Assembly: GCA_019420345.1 (NCBI GenBank)
Contig: JAHZHI010000046.1
Coordinates: 1-13,182, forward strand
Direction: 5' to 3'
Length of the DNA: 13,182 nucleotides
Source: Peptococcaceae bacterium
Lineage (GTDB): Bacteria > Bacillota > Peptococcia > Peptococcales > Peptococcaceae
Of the stretch, positions 7,284-13,175 are shown piece by piece. Position 1 is the first letter of the stretch, and each line of letters opens with the position of its first letter. The notes below the pieces were generated by a model. That model was not told the DNA's origin. It ran no database searches and was given only the letters and a program-made list of their open reading frames with translations. The position numbers and the translations under genes are program-made.

Positions 7284-7481
7284 TCAAAGCTTGACAACGT
7301 TAGCCGCTTGATCACCACGTTCGCTTGAAACCACGTCAAACTCAACAGCCTGACCTTCTTCAAGCGTCTTGAACCCATCCCCCTGAATGGCAGAGAAGTG
7401 TACAAACACATCTTCGCCATCTTCAATAGTGATAAATCCGTAGCCCTTTTCATTGTTGAACCATTTTACATTACCAGTCAT
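7284..7481 (-). CDS. cspA: Cold-shock protein (CspA family)
   Basis: A 65-residue single-OB-fold nucleic-acid chaperone that binds single-stranded RNA and DNA and melts RNA structure, typically on cold shock or in growth transitions. RNP1 (KGYGFI, residues 13-18) and RNP2 (VFVHFSAI, about 25-32) are intact, and the length is the family norm. ATG 7481 has GGAGGT (7487-7492) 5 nt upstream. The gene is a single-gene unit with its own promoter (7631-7660), a long structured leader and its own terminator. The leader can hide this ribosome site (see the leader entry), so control is probably translational. The paralogue (cspA, B or C) cannot be decided from sequence alone. Confidence 0.95.
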   Translation of the reverse strand: MTGNVKWFNNEKGYGFITIEDGEDVFVHFSAIQGDGFKTLEEGQAVEFDVVSSERGDQAANVVKL

Positions 7482-7484
7482 TGT

Positions 7485-7622
7485 TGACCTCCAAAAAATA
7501 AATTAGTATCAATAATAAAAATAAACGGAGATCACATTTCACATATTGTAACGACATGTACAACAGGTTACTTGCCCTTACAATATGTGAATGAAAATCC
7601 AGTATTTGATTACTCTGATACT
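7485..7622 (-). promoter_or_regulatory. cspA leader RNA: candidate two-state, temperature-responsive switch
   Basis: Three pairings are readable in the leader. (a) A 14-bp perfect hairpin, 7538-7551 with 7578-7591. (b) A ribosome-site-hiding stem, 7526-7534 with 7485-7493 (UGAUCUCCG against UGGAGGUCA, nine pairs including two G-U), which buries all of GGAGGU. (c) A long-range 7-bp stem near the 5' end, 7616-7622 with 7505-7511 (AGUAUCA/UGAUACU). Stems b and c cross, so they are mutually exclusive unless a pseudoknot forms. The weak A/U-rich stem c would leave the ribosome site free. The pairings are seen; the switch is inferred. The E. coli cspA leader is a known precedent for temperature-dependent folding. 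Confidence 0.55.
7538..7591 (-). repeat. 14-bp perfect inverted repeat in the cspA leader
   Basis: TTCACATATTGTAA (7538-7551) is the exact reverse complement of 7578-7591, around a 26-nt spacer. No T-run follows, so it is not a terminator. The spacer contains a smaller competing pairing, GTAAC (7548-7552) with GTTAC (7567-7571). Confidence 0.9.
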
Positions 7623-7630
7623 TGTATGTA

Positions 7631-7660
7631 AGTATACCAAACGCGAAGCATTTTTGACAA
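7631..7660 (-). promoter_or_regulatory. Promoter of cspA
   Basis: On the reverse strand, TTGTCA (7655-7660, one mismatch to TTGACA) is followed after 18 bp by TATACT (7631-7636, one mismatch to TATAAT). The start would be near 7624, giving a leader of about 140 nt, the long-leader arrangement known for cold-shock genes. Confidence 0.65.
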
Positions 7661-7698
7661 GAACTTTACATTAAGCTGCTTCAAATTATTGTAAAAAT

Positions 7699-7730
7699 AA
7701 AATGTCTGCAGCAAAAGCCACAGACATTTT
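7699..7730 (-). terminator. Intrinsic terminator of the ylqD-rimM-trmD transcript
   Basis: AAAATGTCTG (7699-7708) pairs with CAGACATTTT (7721-7730), with an inner GC/GC pair around an AAAA loop. On the reverse strand it ends in TTTTATTTTTAC. It begins two bases after the trmD stop. Confidence 0.9.
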
Positions 7731-7732
7731 CA

Positions 7733-8488
7733 TTATTTTTTATACGATTCTCTTAACGTCGGTTCCTCTGCAAAAATCTCTTCAAGCAGTTTTTCTTCCT
7801 CCAAAGATAACTCATATGAATTTAACAAATCAGGGCGACGTTGCAGCGTTCTTCGAAGTGCTTCTTTTTTTTGCCACCTAGCAATATTCGCGTGGTGTCC
7901 ACTGAGAAGAACCTCTGGCACCTCTTTACCCTCAAAAACACGAGGTTTCGTATATTGAGGATATTCTAATAATCCTTGATAAAACGAATCATCTTCAAAG
8001 GAGGCCTTTTCTTTGATTACTCCAGACTGAAGCCGCGCAATTGTGTCAATCATGACCATTGCTGGCAGTTCGCCTCCAGTTAAGACATAATCACCTATGG
8101 AATATTCATCAGTAACATAATCACGAATGCGTTCATCAAAGCCTTCATAGTGACCACAAATAAAAGCTAATGTATCATACTGAGCCAAACGATTAGCTTC
8201 AGCTTGCGTAAATACTTTTCCCTGTGGCGAAACTAAAATAACAGGAATATTTTGATCTTGTGGAATATTATCACGCAAAGCATCTACAATTGGTTGAGGC
8301 TGTAATAGCATTCCAACCCCACCACCATACGGCGTATCATCAACGTGTTTAAATTTATTTGTCGCATATTCGCGGAAATTTATAATATCAAATTTTAATA
8401 TTCCTTTTTCTACAGCCTTACCAATTAAGCTGGTCGTTAGTGGTCCTTGAAACATTTCTGGAAAAAGCGAAAAAATCTTAATATCCAT
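7733..8488 (-). CDS. trmD: tRNA (guanine-N1-)-methyltransferase TrmD
   Basis: Transfers methyl from S-adenosylmethionine to N1 of G37 next to the anticodon in tRNAs reading CNN codons, which prevents +1 frameshifting. The 251-residue length is usual. SPOUT-class trefoil-knot signatures are visible: DDTPYGGGVGM (50-60), GHYEGFDERI (112-121), IGDYVLTGGELPA (131-143) and the acidic SFEDDSF segment (about 163-169) that carries the catalytic Asp in the family. Its ATG shares one base with the rimM stop (TGATG), so the two are translationally coupled. It is the last gene of the cluster and is followed at once by a terminator. Confidence 0.98.
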   Translation of the reverse strand: MDIKIFSLFPEMFQGPLTTSLIGKAVEKGILKFDIINFREYATNKFKHVDDTPYGGGVGMLLQPQPIVDALRDNIPQDQNIPVILVSPQGKVFTQAEANRLAQYDTLAFICGHYEGFDERIRDYVTDEYSIGDYVLTGGELPAMVMIDTIARLQSGVIKEKASFEDDSFYQGLLEYPQYTKPRVFEGKEVPEVLLSGHHANIARWQKKEALRRTLQRRPDLLNSYELSLEEEKLLEEIFAEEPTLRESYKK

Positions 8489-8994
8489 CAGTCTACAAGT
8501 CCTTTCGGAAGTTTTACATCCATACGCTTCGCCTCTAAATCAACTGATAAAATCACCGATTTTAACGCCGGGATATACAACTCAGGATAGATTGTACTAT
8601 CTAAAACATACACATCATTAGCTCCCGGCTGTAAAACATCCTTTAAAACGCCAATTTTTCTGTCATCTTCATAAACCTCTAATCCGATGAGATCATCAAT
8701 ATAATATGCACCATCTTCCAATGGCATTCGGTCACTTTTATTGATGGCTAAATGCTGATTCTTCACTGATTTCGCCGCATCCATATCATCGATTCCAGAA
8801 AGTTTCACCAAGACATTTCCTTTATGAAAACGCACAGACTCAACATCATAAAGGGTATACTTCTTTTTTCGATCTTCTAGATACACTTGTTCTAGCAAAT
8901 TGTATCGCTCAGGATTGTCTGTCAACGGTTCAACTTTCAATTCTCCCCGAACACCATGAGCGTTGAGAATCTTTCCTATTCTAGTTTTTTCCAT
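8488..8994 (-). CDS. rimM: 16S rRNA processing / ribosome maturation factor RimM
   Basis: A 168-residue assembly factor for the head of the 30S subunit, where it acts near ribosomal protein S19. The N-terminal RimM domain (about 4-90) begins RIGKILNAHGVRGELKV, typical of the family. The C-terminal PRC-barrel (about 95-165) contains YYIDDLIGLEVY and ELYIPALKSVI. It starts 3 nt after the ylqD stop and overlaps trmD by one base. The rimM-trmD pairing is conserved across bacteria. Confidence 0.97.
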   Translation of the reverse strand: MEKTRIGKILNAHGVRGELKVEPLTDNPERYNLLEQVYLEDRKKKYTLYDVESVRFHKGNVLVKLSGIDDMDAAKSVKNQHLAINKSDRMPLEDGAYYIDDLIGLEVYEDDRKIGVLKDVLQPGANDVYVLDSTIYPELYIPALKSVILSVDLEAKRMDVKLPKGLVD

Positions 8995-8997
8995 AGC

Positions 8998-9408
8998 TTA
9001 CTTCTGACGAATTTCTTTTATAATGTCATCTTCGATGACCAATTCATACTTTGTATTACCAGAGAAAGAATCGCCTACCTTTACAGTAGTAATAAATTCT
9101 CCATCACCAGCATCCACTTCACTGCCCATCACAAGATCATCAACTGCGCCAAGTGCTTTATTAAACTGTTCCTTATAGAGAAGAATCTTCTCACGTTCCG
9201 CATTAAGCTGAGAACGAATGGCTTCTGTTTGAGGATGCGCTTTCAATGTCAATTCCGTCATCGTTTTGCTCATCTTTTTATCATAGTCCGCTAACTGTTC
9301 ATCAATCTCATCAATTTGTTTTTGAATTTCTGCAGCGGTTTTTTGCTTGTAGCCATCAGTAACAATTTGCTTAAAAAAAACTTTACCAAGGATTTGCAAT
9401 TCTTCCAT
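8998..9408 (-). CDS. ylqD: YlqD family protein (function unknown)
   Basis: A 136-residue soluble protein of the YlqD family, found between the KH gene and rimM in many Bacillota. A predicted coiled coil spans about residues 21-90, with repeated charged heptads such as AEIQKQIDEIDEQLADYD. It is followed by a small beta-rich end (about 95-136). No catalytic motif is visible. ATG 9408 follows an AGAGG ribosome site. It is the first gene after the internal terminator at 9446-9475. Assignment rests on position and general appearance. Confidence 0.8.
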   Translation of the reverse strand: MEELQILGKVFFKQIVTDGYKQKTAAEIQKQIDEIDEQLADYDKKMSKTMTELTLKAHPQTEAIRSQLNAEREKILLYKEQFNKALGAVDDLVMGSEVDAGDGEFITTVKVGDSFSGNTKYELVIEDDIIKEIRQK

Positions 9409-9445
9409 TTTATAGCCTCTTTTCTTCGATAAATAAACATAGCAA

Positions 9446-9475
9446 AAAATCCAGACTCAAACGAATCTGGATTTT
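9446..9475 (-). terminator. Internal terminator or attenuator between the KH gene and ylqD
   Basis: AAAATCCAGA (9446-9455) and TCTGGATTTT (9466-9475) form a perfect 10-bp stem with a 10-nt loop. On the reverse strand it is followed by six T. It starts 4 bases after the KH gene stop. I see no clear new promoter between it and ylqD, so it probably lowers rather than stops expression of the downstream genes. Confidence 0.85.
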
Positions 9476-9479
9476 CTCA

Positions 9480-9710
9480 TCATTCAACAATATCAACATA
9501 AACTTTTTTATGTTGAACGTTGCCAACGGCTTTCATGATCGTACGAATCGCATTGGCGATGCGCCCGTGTTTGCCGATAATTTTGCCCATATCATCTGGC
9601 GCAACAGAAAGTTGCACAGTCACAGATTCTGGTGTTTCATCAATTTTAACAGATACGGAATCCGGGTCATCAACCAACGACTTTGCAATGTGCAAAACCA
9701 AGTTTTCCAT
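9480..9710 (-). CDS. khpA: KH-domain RNA-binding protein (KhpA/YlqC family)
   Basis: A small RNA-binding protein of 76 residues. The single KH domain has the GxxG loop in MGKIIGKHGRIANAIRTIM (about 41-59), followed by a basic strand (HKKVYVDI). Relatives in Bacillota form a complex with KhpB/Jag and affect cell-wall growth and small RNAs; this is family knowledge and is not shown here. I chose ATG 9710 because the protein then begins MENLVLHIAKSLVDDP, as in relatives. An in-frame ATG three codons up (9719) is the alternative. It lies downstream of rpsP. Its last codons contain a 10-bp hairpin (9493-9516) just before the terminator. Confidence 0.93.
   Translation of the reverse strand: MENLVLHIAKSLVDDPDSVSVKIDETPESVTVQLSVAPDDMGKIIGKHGRIANAIRTIMKAVGNVQHKKVYVDIVE
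9493..9516 (-). repeat. 10-bp hairpin inside the end of the KH gene
   Basis: TCAACATAAA (9493-9502) is the exact reverse complement of TTTATGTTGA (9507-9516), with a 4-nt loop. The outer arm can instead pair with TTCAACA (9483-9489), using TGTTGAA (9511-9517). The two folds compete 10-20 nt before the terminator at 9446-9475. Confidence 0.75.
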
Positions 9711-9738
9711 ACTAATCATCCATTTCTTATAAAATCAA

Positions 9739-9981
9739 TTAGCGAACACCAGCTTTTTTGAGCAAGCTGCGTACAGTATCAGAAGGCTGTGCGCCGGTAG
9801 CCAGCCATTTCTGAGCAGCTTCAACGTCAACCTTAATTTCAGCAGGATTTACATTTGGGTTGTAGTAACCAATTTCTTCGATGGTGCGGCCATCTCTTGG
9901 AGAGCGGCTATCTGCAACAACAATACGATAGAAAGGTTTCTTCTTTGCACCCATTCTTCTCAATCTGATTTTAGTTGCCAA
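9739..9981 (-). CDS. rpsP: Small ribosomal subunit protein bS16
   Basis: An 80-residue structural protein of the 30S subunit. The sequence matches the family along its whole length, with the hallmark RMGAKKKPFYRIVVADSRSP near the N-terminus. I chose TTG at 9981: a strong AGGAGG lies 8 nt upstream and the product then begins MATKIRLRRMG. A GTG three codons further up lies inside that ribosome site and is not credible. The gene starts 25 nt after the ffh stop. A TTG start with a very strong ribosome site is a mild oddity for such an abundant protein. Confidence 0.97.
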   Translation of the reverse strand: MATKIRLRRMGAKKKPFYRIVVADSRSPRDGRTIEEIGYYNPNVNPAEIKVDVEAAQKWLATGAQPSDTVRSLLKKAGVR

Positions 9982-10006
9982 TGATTTCACCTCCTCTAAT
10001 TGATAC

Positions 10007-11356
10007 TTATTTCAAGCCAAAAAATGGCAAACGGCCTTTTTTCCCGCCTTTACCACTGGCCATGGCTCCAAATTGCTTCATAAATGCTTGAGACTGTTCA
10101 AATTGTTTTATTAGTCGATTAACATCTTGAACTTTTAAACCGCAACCTGCCGCAATGCGTTTTCTGCGACTACCATTAATAATCTTTGTGTTACGACGTT
10201 CTTCTGGAGTCATCGACAAAATAATAGCTCTTGTATGATCCATGTCCTTTGCATCAAGCTTTACATTTTTTAGCATTTTCTTGCTTACACCCGGAATCAT
10301 TGAGATCATCGACTCGAGATCTCCCATTCCTTGAAGCTGATCCATTTGACTAAGATAATCTTCTAATGTGAACGTTTGTGTTTTTATCTTTTCTTGCAGC
10401 TCAGCAGCTTGTTTTTGGTCAAATTCTGCCTCAGCTTTTTCAATGAGCGTTAAAATATCGCCCATTCCAAGAATACGTGAGGCCATTCGATCTGGATGAA
10501 ACGGTTCCAAAGCATCTAGCTTTTCACCCATCCCGGTAAACTTAATCGGCTTACCGGTTACACTTTTCACAGAAAGTGCAGCCCCACCTCTTGTGTCGCC
10601 ATCCAACTTTGTGAGGACGACACCAGTAATGTCAAGATTATCATTAAAATGTTCTGCAACATTAACCGCATCCTGACCAGTCATTGCATCAACAACCAAT
10701 AAAATTTCATGCGGTTCTACAGCTTCTTTAATCGCGACAAGTTCTTGCATCAAAACTTCGTCAATATGCAATCGACCAGCAGTATCAATGATAACTACAT
10801 CATTACCATGTGCTTTGGCATGTGCTACTGCATCTTTTGCAATCTCAATTGGAGAACGTTCTGTACCTTCTTCAAAAACAGGAATATCAAGTTGTTTCCC
10901 TAATACCGATAATTGTTGAATAGCGGCTGGCCGATATACATCACACGCAGCTAAAAGAGGACGCTTATGCATCTTTTCTTTCAGATAGCATGCAAGTTTT
11001 CCTGTTGACGTCGTTTTACCAGAACCTTGCAACCCAACCATCATAATGATTGTTGGCGGCTTCGAGCTAATTGTAATCTTTTTTGTCTCTCCGCCCATGA
11101 GCTGAGTCAATTCATCGTGAACAATTTTCACAACTTGTTGTCCAGGTGTCAAGCTCTCCATTACATCAGCACCCATGGCACGATCTTTGATATTACCTAC
11201 AAAATTTTTAACAACTTTATAGTTAACATCTGCTTCTAATAATGCCACACGCACTTCGCGAAGCACATCTTTAATGTCTTGTTCGCTGATTTTACCTTTT
11301 CCTTTGAGTTTGGCAAAGGCTTCTTGTAGTCTTTCGCTTAATCCGTCAAGTGCCAC
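10007..11356 (-). CDS. ffh: Signal recognition particle protein Ffh (SRP54)
   Basis: The SRP GTPase: with 4.5S/scRNA it binds signal sequences on nascent chains and delivers them to FtsY at the membrane. The 449 residues comprise the N domain (1-90), the G domain with G1 GLQGSGKTT (108-116), DTAGRL (G3) and TKLDGD (G4), and the Met-rich M domain (about 300-449) with GMGDLESMISMIPG and the RNA-binding SRRKRIAAGCG segment. The C-terminus ends RLPFFGLK. The start is GTG 11356 (MALDGLSERLQ matches the family), preceded by AAAGG about 10 nt upstream. It lies 2 nt after the ylxM stop, so the pair is coupled. Confidence 0.98.
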   Translation of the reverse strand: MALDGLSERLQEAFAKLKGKGKISEQDIKDVLREVRVALLEADVNYKVVKNFVGNIKDRAMGADVMESLTPGQQVVKIVHDELTQLMGGETKKITISSKPPTIIMMVGLQGSGKTTSTGKLACYLKEKMHKRPLLAACDVYRPAAIQQLSVLGKQLDIPVFEEGTERSPIEIAKDAVAHAKAHGNDVVIIDTAGRLHIDEVLMQELVAIKEAVEPHEILLVVDAMTGQDAVNVAEHFNDNLDITGVVLTKLDGDTRGGAALSVKSVTGKPIKFTGMGEKLDALEPFHPDRMASRILGMGDILTLIEKAEAEFDQKQAAELQEKIKTQTFTLEDYLSQMDQLQGMGDLESMISMIPGVSKKMLKNVKLDAKDMDHTRAIILSMTPEERRNTKIINGSRRKRIAAGCGLKVQDVNRLIKQFEQSQAFMKQFGAMASGKGGKKGRLPFFGLK

Positions 11357-11358
11357 GT

Positions 11359-11721
11359 TTAATCAGCCTTTCTGGTATTTTTTAGTTGTATCAATATATT
11401 TTCAAATTGATCTGACGACCATTCACCCGTATTTAAGCTGGTCTCTATGGCAGATATCGTCTTATCCAACGCATCATCCACCTCACATGAACGCTTAAAA
11501 ATACCAAGTACCTGCTCAAAATCTTCTAGTGCTTCTTCACATCGTGTAATGCTATTATGCACCGCTTGGCGGCTGATGCCAACCAAATCCGATATTTCAG
11601 CAAGAGAAAGGTCATCATCAAAATAGTATTGAAACAACGTTCTTTGTTTATCCGTTAATAATTCACCATAACAGTCAAACAAACAGATCATTCTATTTCT
11701 GTAATCCATAGAAAATGACAT
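11359..11721 (-). CDS. ylxM: YlxM-type helix-turn-helix protein
   Basis: A 120-residue protein with a sigma-region-4-like helix-turn-helix (about 22-62; LSLAEISDLVGISRQAVHNS). YlxM proteins are nearly always encoded next to ffh in Bacillota and have been proposed to modulate SRP; whether this one binds DNA or RNA is not evident. ATG 11721 follows GAGGT with 6 nt spacing. A second in-frame ATG four codons in lacks a ribosome site. It is first in the ylxM-ffh operon, directly under the promoter at 11762-11790. Confidence 0.93.
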   Translation of the reverse strand: MSFSMDYRNRMICLFDCYGELLTDKQRTLFQYYFDDDLSLAEISDLVGISRQAVHNSITRCEEALEDFEQVLGIFKRSCEVDDALDKTISAIETSLNTGEWSSDQFENILIQLKNTRKAD

Positions 11722-11732
11722 GTCAGCACCTC

Positions 11733-11754
11733 TGTCAACCTTTTCGCCTTGACA
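11733..11754 (-). repeat. 5'-end hairpin of the ylxM-ffh transcript
   Basis: TGTCAA (11733-11738) and TTGACA (11749-11754) are exact reverse complements around a 10-nt loop. They would form a stem-loop at the very start of the mRNA (predicted start near 11755), just before the ylxM ribosome site. It may protect the mRNA end or affect initiation. A 6-bp stem alone is weak evidence. Confidence 0.4.
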
Positions 11755-11761
11755 CTCCGAT

Positions 11762-11790
11762 ACTATATCTTATTTTTCACTCATTGTCAA
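11762..11790 (-). promoter_or_regulatory. Promoter of the ylxM-ffh operon
   Basis: On the reverse strand, TTGACA (11785-11790) is followed after 17 bp by TATAGT (11762-11767, one mismatch to TATAAT). The -35 box lies inside the last codons of dut. The leader would be only about 34 nt. Confidence 0.8.
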
Positions 11791-12298
11791 GCGTTTTTTC
11801 ATCTGTACTTCCAAAACCACCTTTTCTACTTGCATACACCTGGTCGTTATCAGTAATAAGATAAGGAAGAAAAATTCCTTGCGCAAATGCTTGATCTTTT
11901 TTTACACTCAACACGTTATTTTTGTCAGGATGATCATTGAACAAGGAAATCATAATATGTCCTTCATTATCTGCGTATTGATAATCGCTATCAATTACGC
12001 CCACTGTATTTGTGAGTTGCAATTTATAACGCATCCCTTGTCCACTACGCGGAGCAAGAAAAAGCACAACATCTTTAGGCATACATGCGCGAATACCCGT
12101 AAGAATTGTAATCTGTTCACCCGGATGAAGCGTAAATGCATACGGTGCAAAAAAGTCATACCCAGCCGCACCTGTAGTTGCCCGTTCTGGTAAACGGATG
12201 TCGCCATATACATCAACGGCTTGTTCTGAACGTTCCTCATTTCTATGCCTCCAATCTTCCAAGAATTGTGGCCAAGAAATTTTTTCAAATGCGATCAT
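11777..12298 (-). CDS. dut: Deoxyuridine 5'-triphosphate nucleotidohydrolase (dUTPase)
   Basis: Hydrolyses dUTP to dUMP and pyrophosphate, keeping uracil out of DNA and feeding dTMP synthesis; family members are usually trimers. The 173 residues carry the five trimeric-dUTPase motifs: TGAAGYDFF (42-50), APRSGQG (82-88), GVIDSDY (100-106, probable catalytic Asp103), DQAFAQGIF (135-143) and GGFGSTD (160-166). Two features are unlike the short E. coli-type enzyme: about 36 extra N-terminal residues, and a small insertion (QYADNEG) where motif 3 normally reads DYxG. I believe both occur in a Bacillota/phage-related subfamily. ATG 12298 has AAAGG upstream. No terminator follows, so transcripts may run on into ylxM. 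Confidence 0.94.
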   Translation of the reverse strand: MIAFEKISWPQFLEDWRHRNEERSEQAVDVYGDIRLPERATTGAAGYDFFAPYAFTLHPGEQITILTGIRACMPKDVVLFLAPRSGQGMRYKLQLTNTVGVIDSDYQYADNEGHIMISLFNDHPDKNNVLSVKKDQAFAQGIFLPYLITDNDQVYASRKGGFGSTDEKTLDNE

Positions 12299-12318
12299 AA
12301 AATCATCCCTTTCTATAC

Positions 12319-12347
12319 TTGAAATGCACCACCTCTAACATTATAAT
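12319..12347 (+). promoter_or_regulatory. Promoter of yebC
   Basis: TTGAAA (12319-12324) is followed after 17 bp by a perfect TATAAT (12342-12347). The leader is about 32 nt and carries AAGGAG (12372-12377) 8 nt before the yebC ATG. Confidence 0.8.
12340..12345 (-). promoter_or_regulatory. Probable -10 element for dut, overlapping that of yebC
   Basis: The reverse strand also reads TATAAT here because ATTATAAT (12340-12347) is its own reverse complement. The predicted dut start would be near 12333, about 35 nt before the dut ATG. The -35 for this direction is poor (TTTAAT at 12363-12368). Confidence 0.5.
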
Positions 12348-12385
12348 AAAAAGTGCGCATAAATTAAACCTAAGGAGAGATATGA

Positions 12386-13102
12386 ATGGGTCGTATTCAT
12401 AATATTGAAGGAAAGAAAAATAAGATGGACAGCCTACGCTCCACCGCATTCACCAAACATGCACGCAACATTACTGTGGCTGCACGTCAAGGTGGTGGTG
12501 ACCCAGCTTATAATGCTGCTCTGAAATTAGCGATTGACAAGGCAAAAGCAGACAATATGCCAAACGACAATATCAATCGTGCCATCAAAAAGGGCATCGG
12601 TGCTACTGATGGCGAAAAATATGAACACATCACATACGAAGGCTATGGCCCTGGTGGTGTTGCACTCATTATTGAATGTCTGACCGATAATAAAAACCGT
12701 ACTGCCGGCAATGTCCGTCACCACCTGGATCGCTGCGGTGGTAATCTTGGTACAGACGGTTGCGTAAGCTTCATGTTTGAACGTAAAGGCGCCATTGCCA
12801 TTGACAAAGATGCTTGTTCTTTGAGCGAAGATGAACTTATGGAGCTTGTTTTAGAAGCTGGTGCTGAAGATTTCGCGATCGAAGATAGTCATTATGAAAT
12901 CATTACTGCTCCAGAAGACTATGTAGCAGTTCGTGATGCTATTGATGGCGCAAACATTCCAGTGCTATCTGGCGATATCACCATGTTGCCTTCCAATTAT
13001 ACTGAAGTACCACCAGAAAAAGCAAAAAGTATGCAGAAACTTCTCGATGCACTTGAAGAAGATGATGACGTACAAAACGTATATAGTAACATGGCTCAAT
13101 AA
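12386..13102 (+). CDS. yebC: YebC/PmpR family protein (transcription/translation regulator)
   Basis: A 238-residue cytoplasmic YebC-family protein (family norm about 240). Members have been described as DNA-binding transcriptional regulators, and some as factors that relieve ribosome stalling at proline-rich stretches. Typical segments are present: NMPNDNINRAIKKG in the first domain, TYEGYGPGGVA (about 82-92), TDNKNRTAGNVRH and GGNLGTDGCVSFMF. The N-terminus reads MGRIHNIEGKKNKMD rather than the common MAGHSKWANIKHRKG, a variant I associate with clostridial-type members. The start is ATG 12386, with AAGGAG 8 nt upstream; the ATG four bases earlier is out of frame. It is the only plus-strand gene and is divergent from dut. 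Confidence 0.95.
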   Translation: MGRIHNIEGKKNKMDSLRSTAFTKHARNITVAARQGGGDPAYNAALKLAIDKAKADNMPNDNINRAIKKGIGATDGEKYEHITYEGYGPGGVALIIECLTDNKNRTAGNVRHHLDRCGGNLGTDGCVSFMFERKGAIAIDKDACSLSEDELMELVLEAGAEDFAIEDSHYEIITAPEDYVAVRDAIDGANIPVLSGDITMLPSNYTEVPPEKAKSMQKLLDALEEDDDVQNVYSNMAQ

Positions 13103-13126
13103 AAAAAAGCAGCCCAATTGGGCTGC
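13101..13126 (-). terminator. Terminator hairpin with an 8-T tail on the reverse strand
   Basis: GCAGCCCAATTGGGCTGC (13109-13126) is a perfect 18-bp palindrome. The A run at 13101-13108 gives TTTTTTTT after the hairpin on the reverse strand, so it is a strong terminator for a minus-strand gene to the right of the window. On the plus strand no T-run follows, so it is a poor yebC terminator by itself. Confidence 0.8.
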
Positions 13127-13139
13127 ACAGACTGTAGAT

Positions 13140-13175
13140 AAACCCTATTTTGGCATTTTTGCCAAAATAGGGTTT
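13140..13175. terminator. Bidirectional terminator hairpin after yebC
   Basis: AAACCCTATTTTGGCA (13140-13155) and 13160-13175 form a perfect 16-bp stem with a TTTT loop. The plus-strand tail TTTTCTC makes it the likely yebC terminator; the reverse-strand tail TTTATCTA also allows partial termination from the right. Confidence 0.8.

Noticed and set aside
7229..7453. Second minus-strand frame overlapping cspA
   Set aside because: It lies within cspA in another frame and extends through the terminator; the cold-shock frame is unmistakable.
7538..7591. Reading the cspA leader repeat as a terminator for trmD transcripts
   Set aside because: No T-run follows on the reverse strand, and trmD already has a clear terminator at 7699-7730.
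11749..11776. Plus-strand TTGACA-N16-TATTTT, a possible antisense promoter into dut
   Set aside because: The -35 is simply one arm of the leader inverted repeat and the -10 matches only 4 of 6 positions; not supported.
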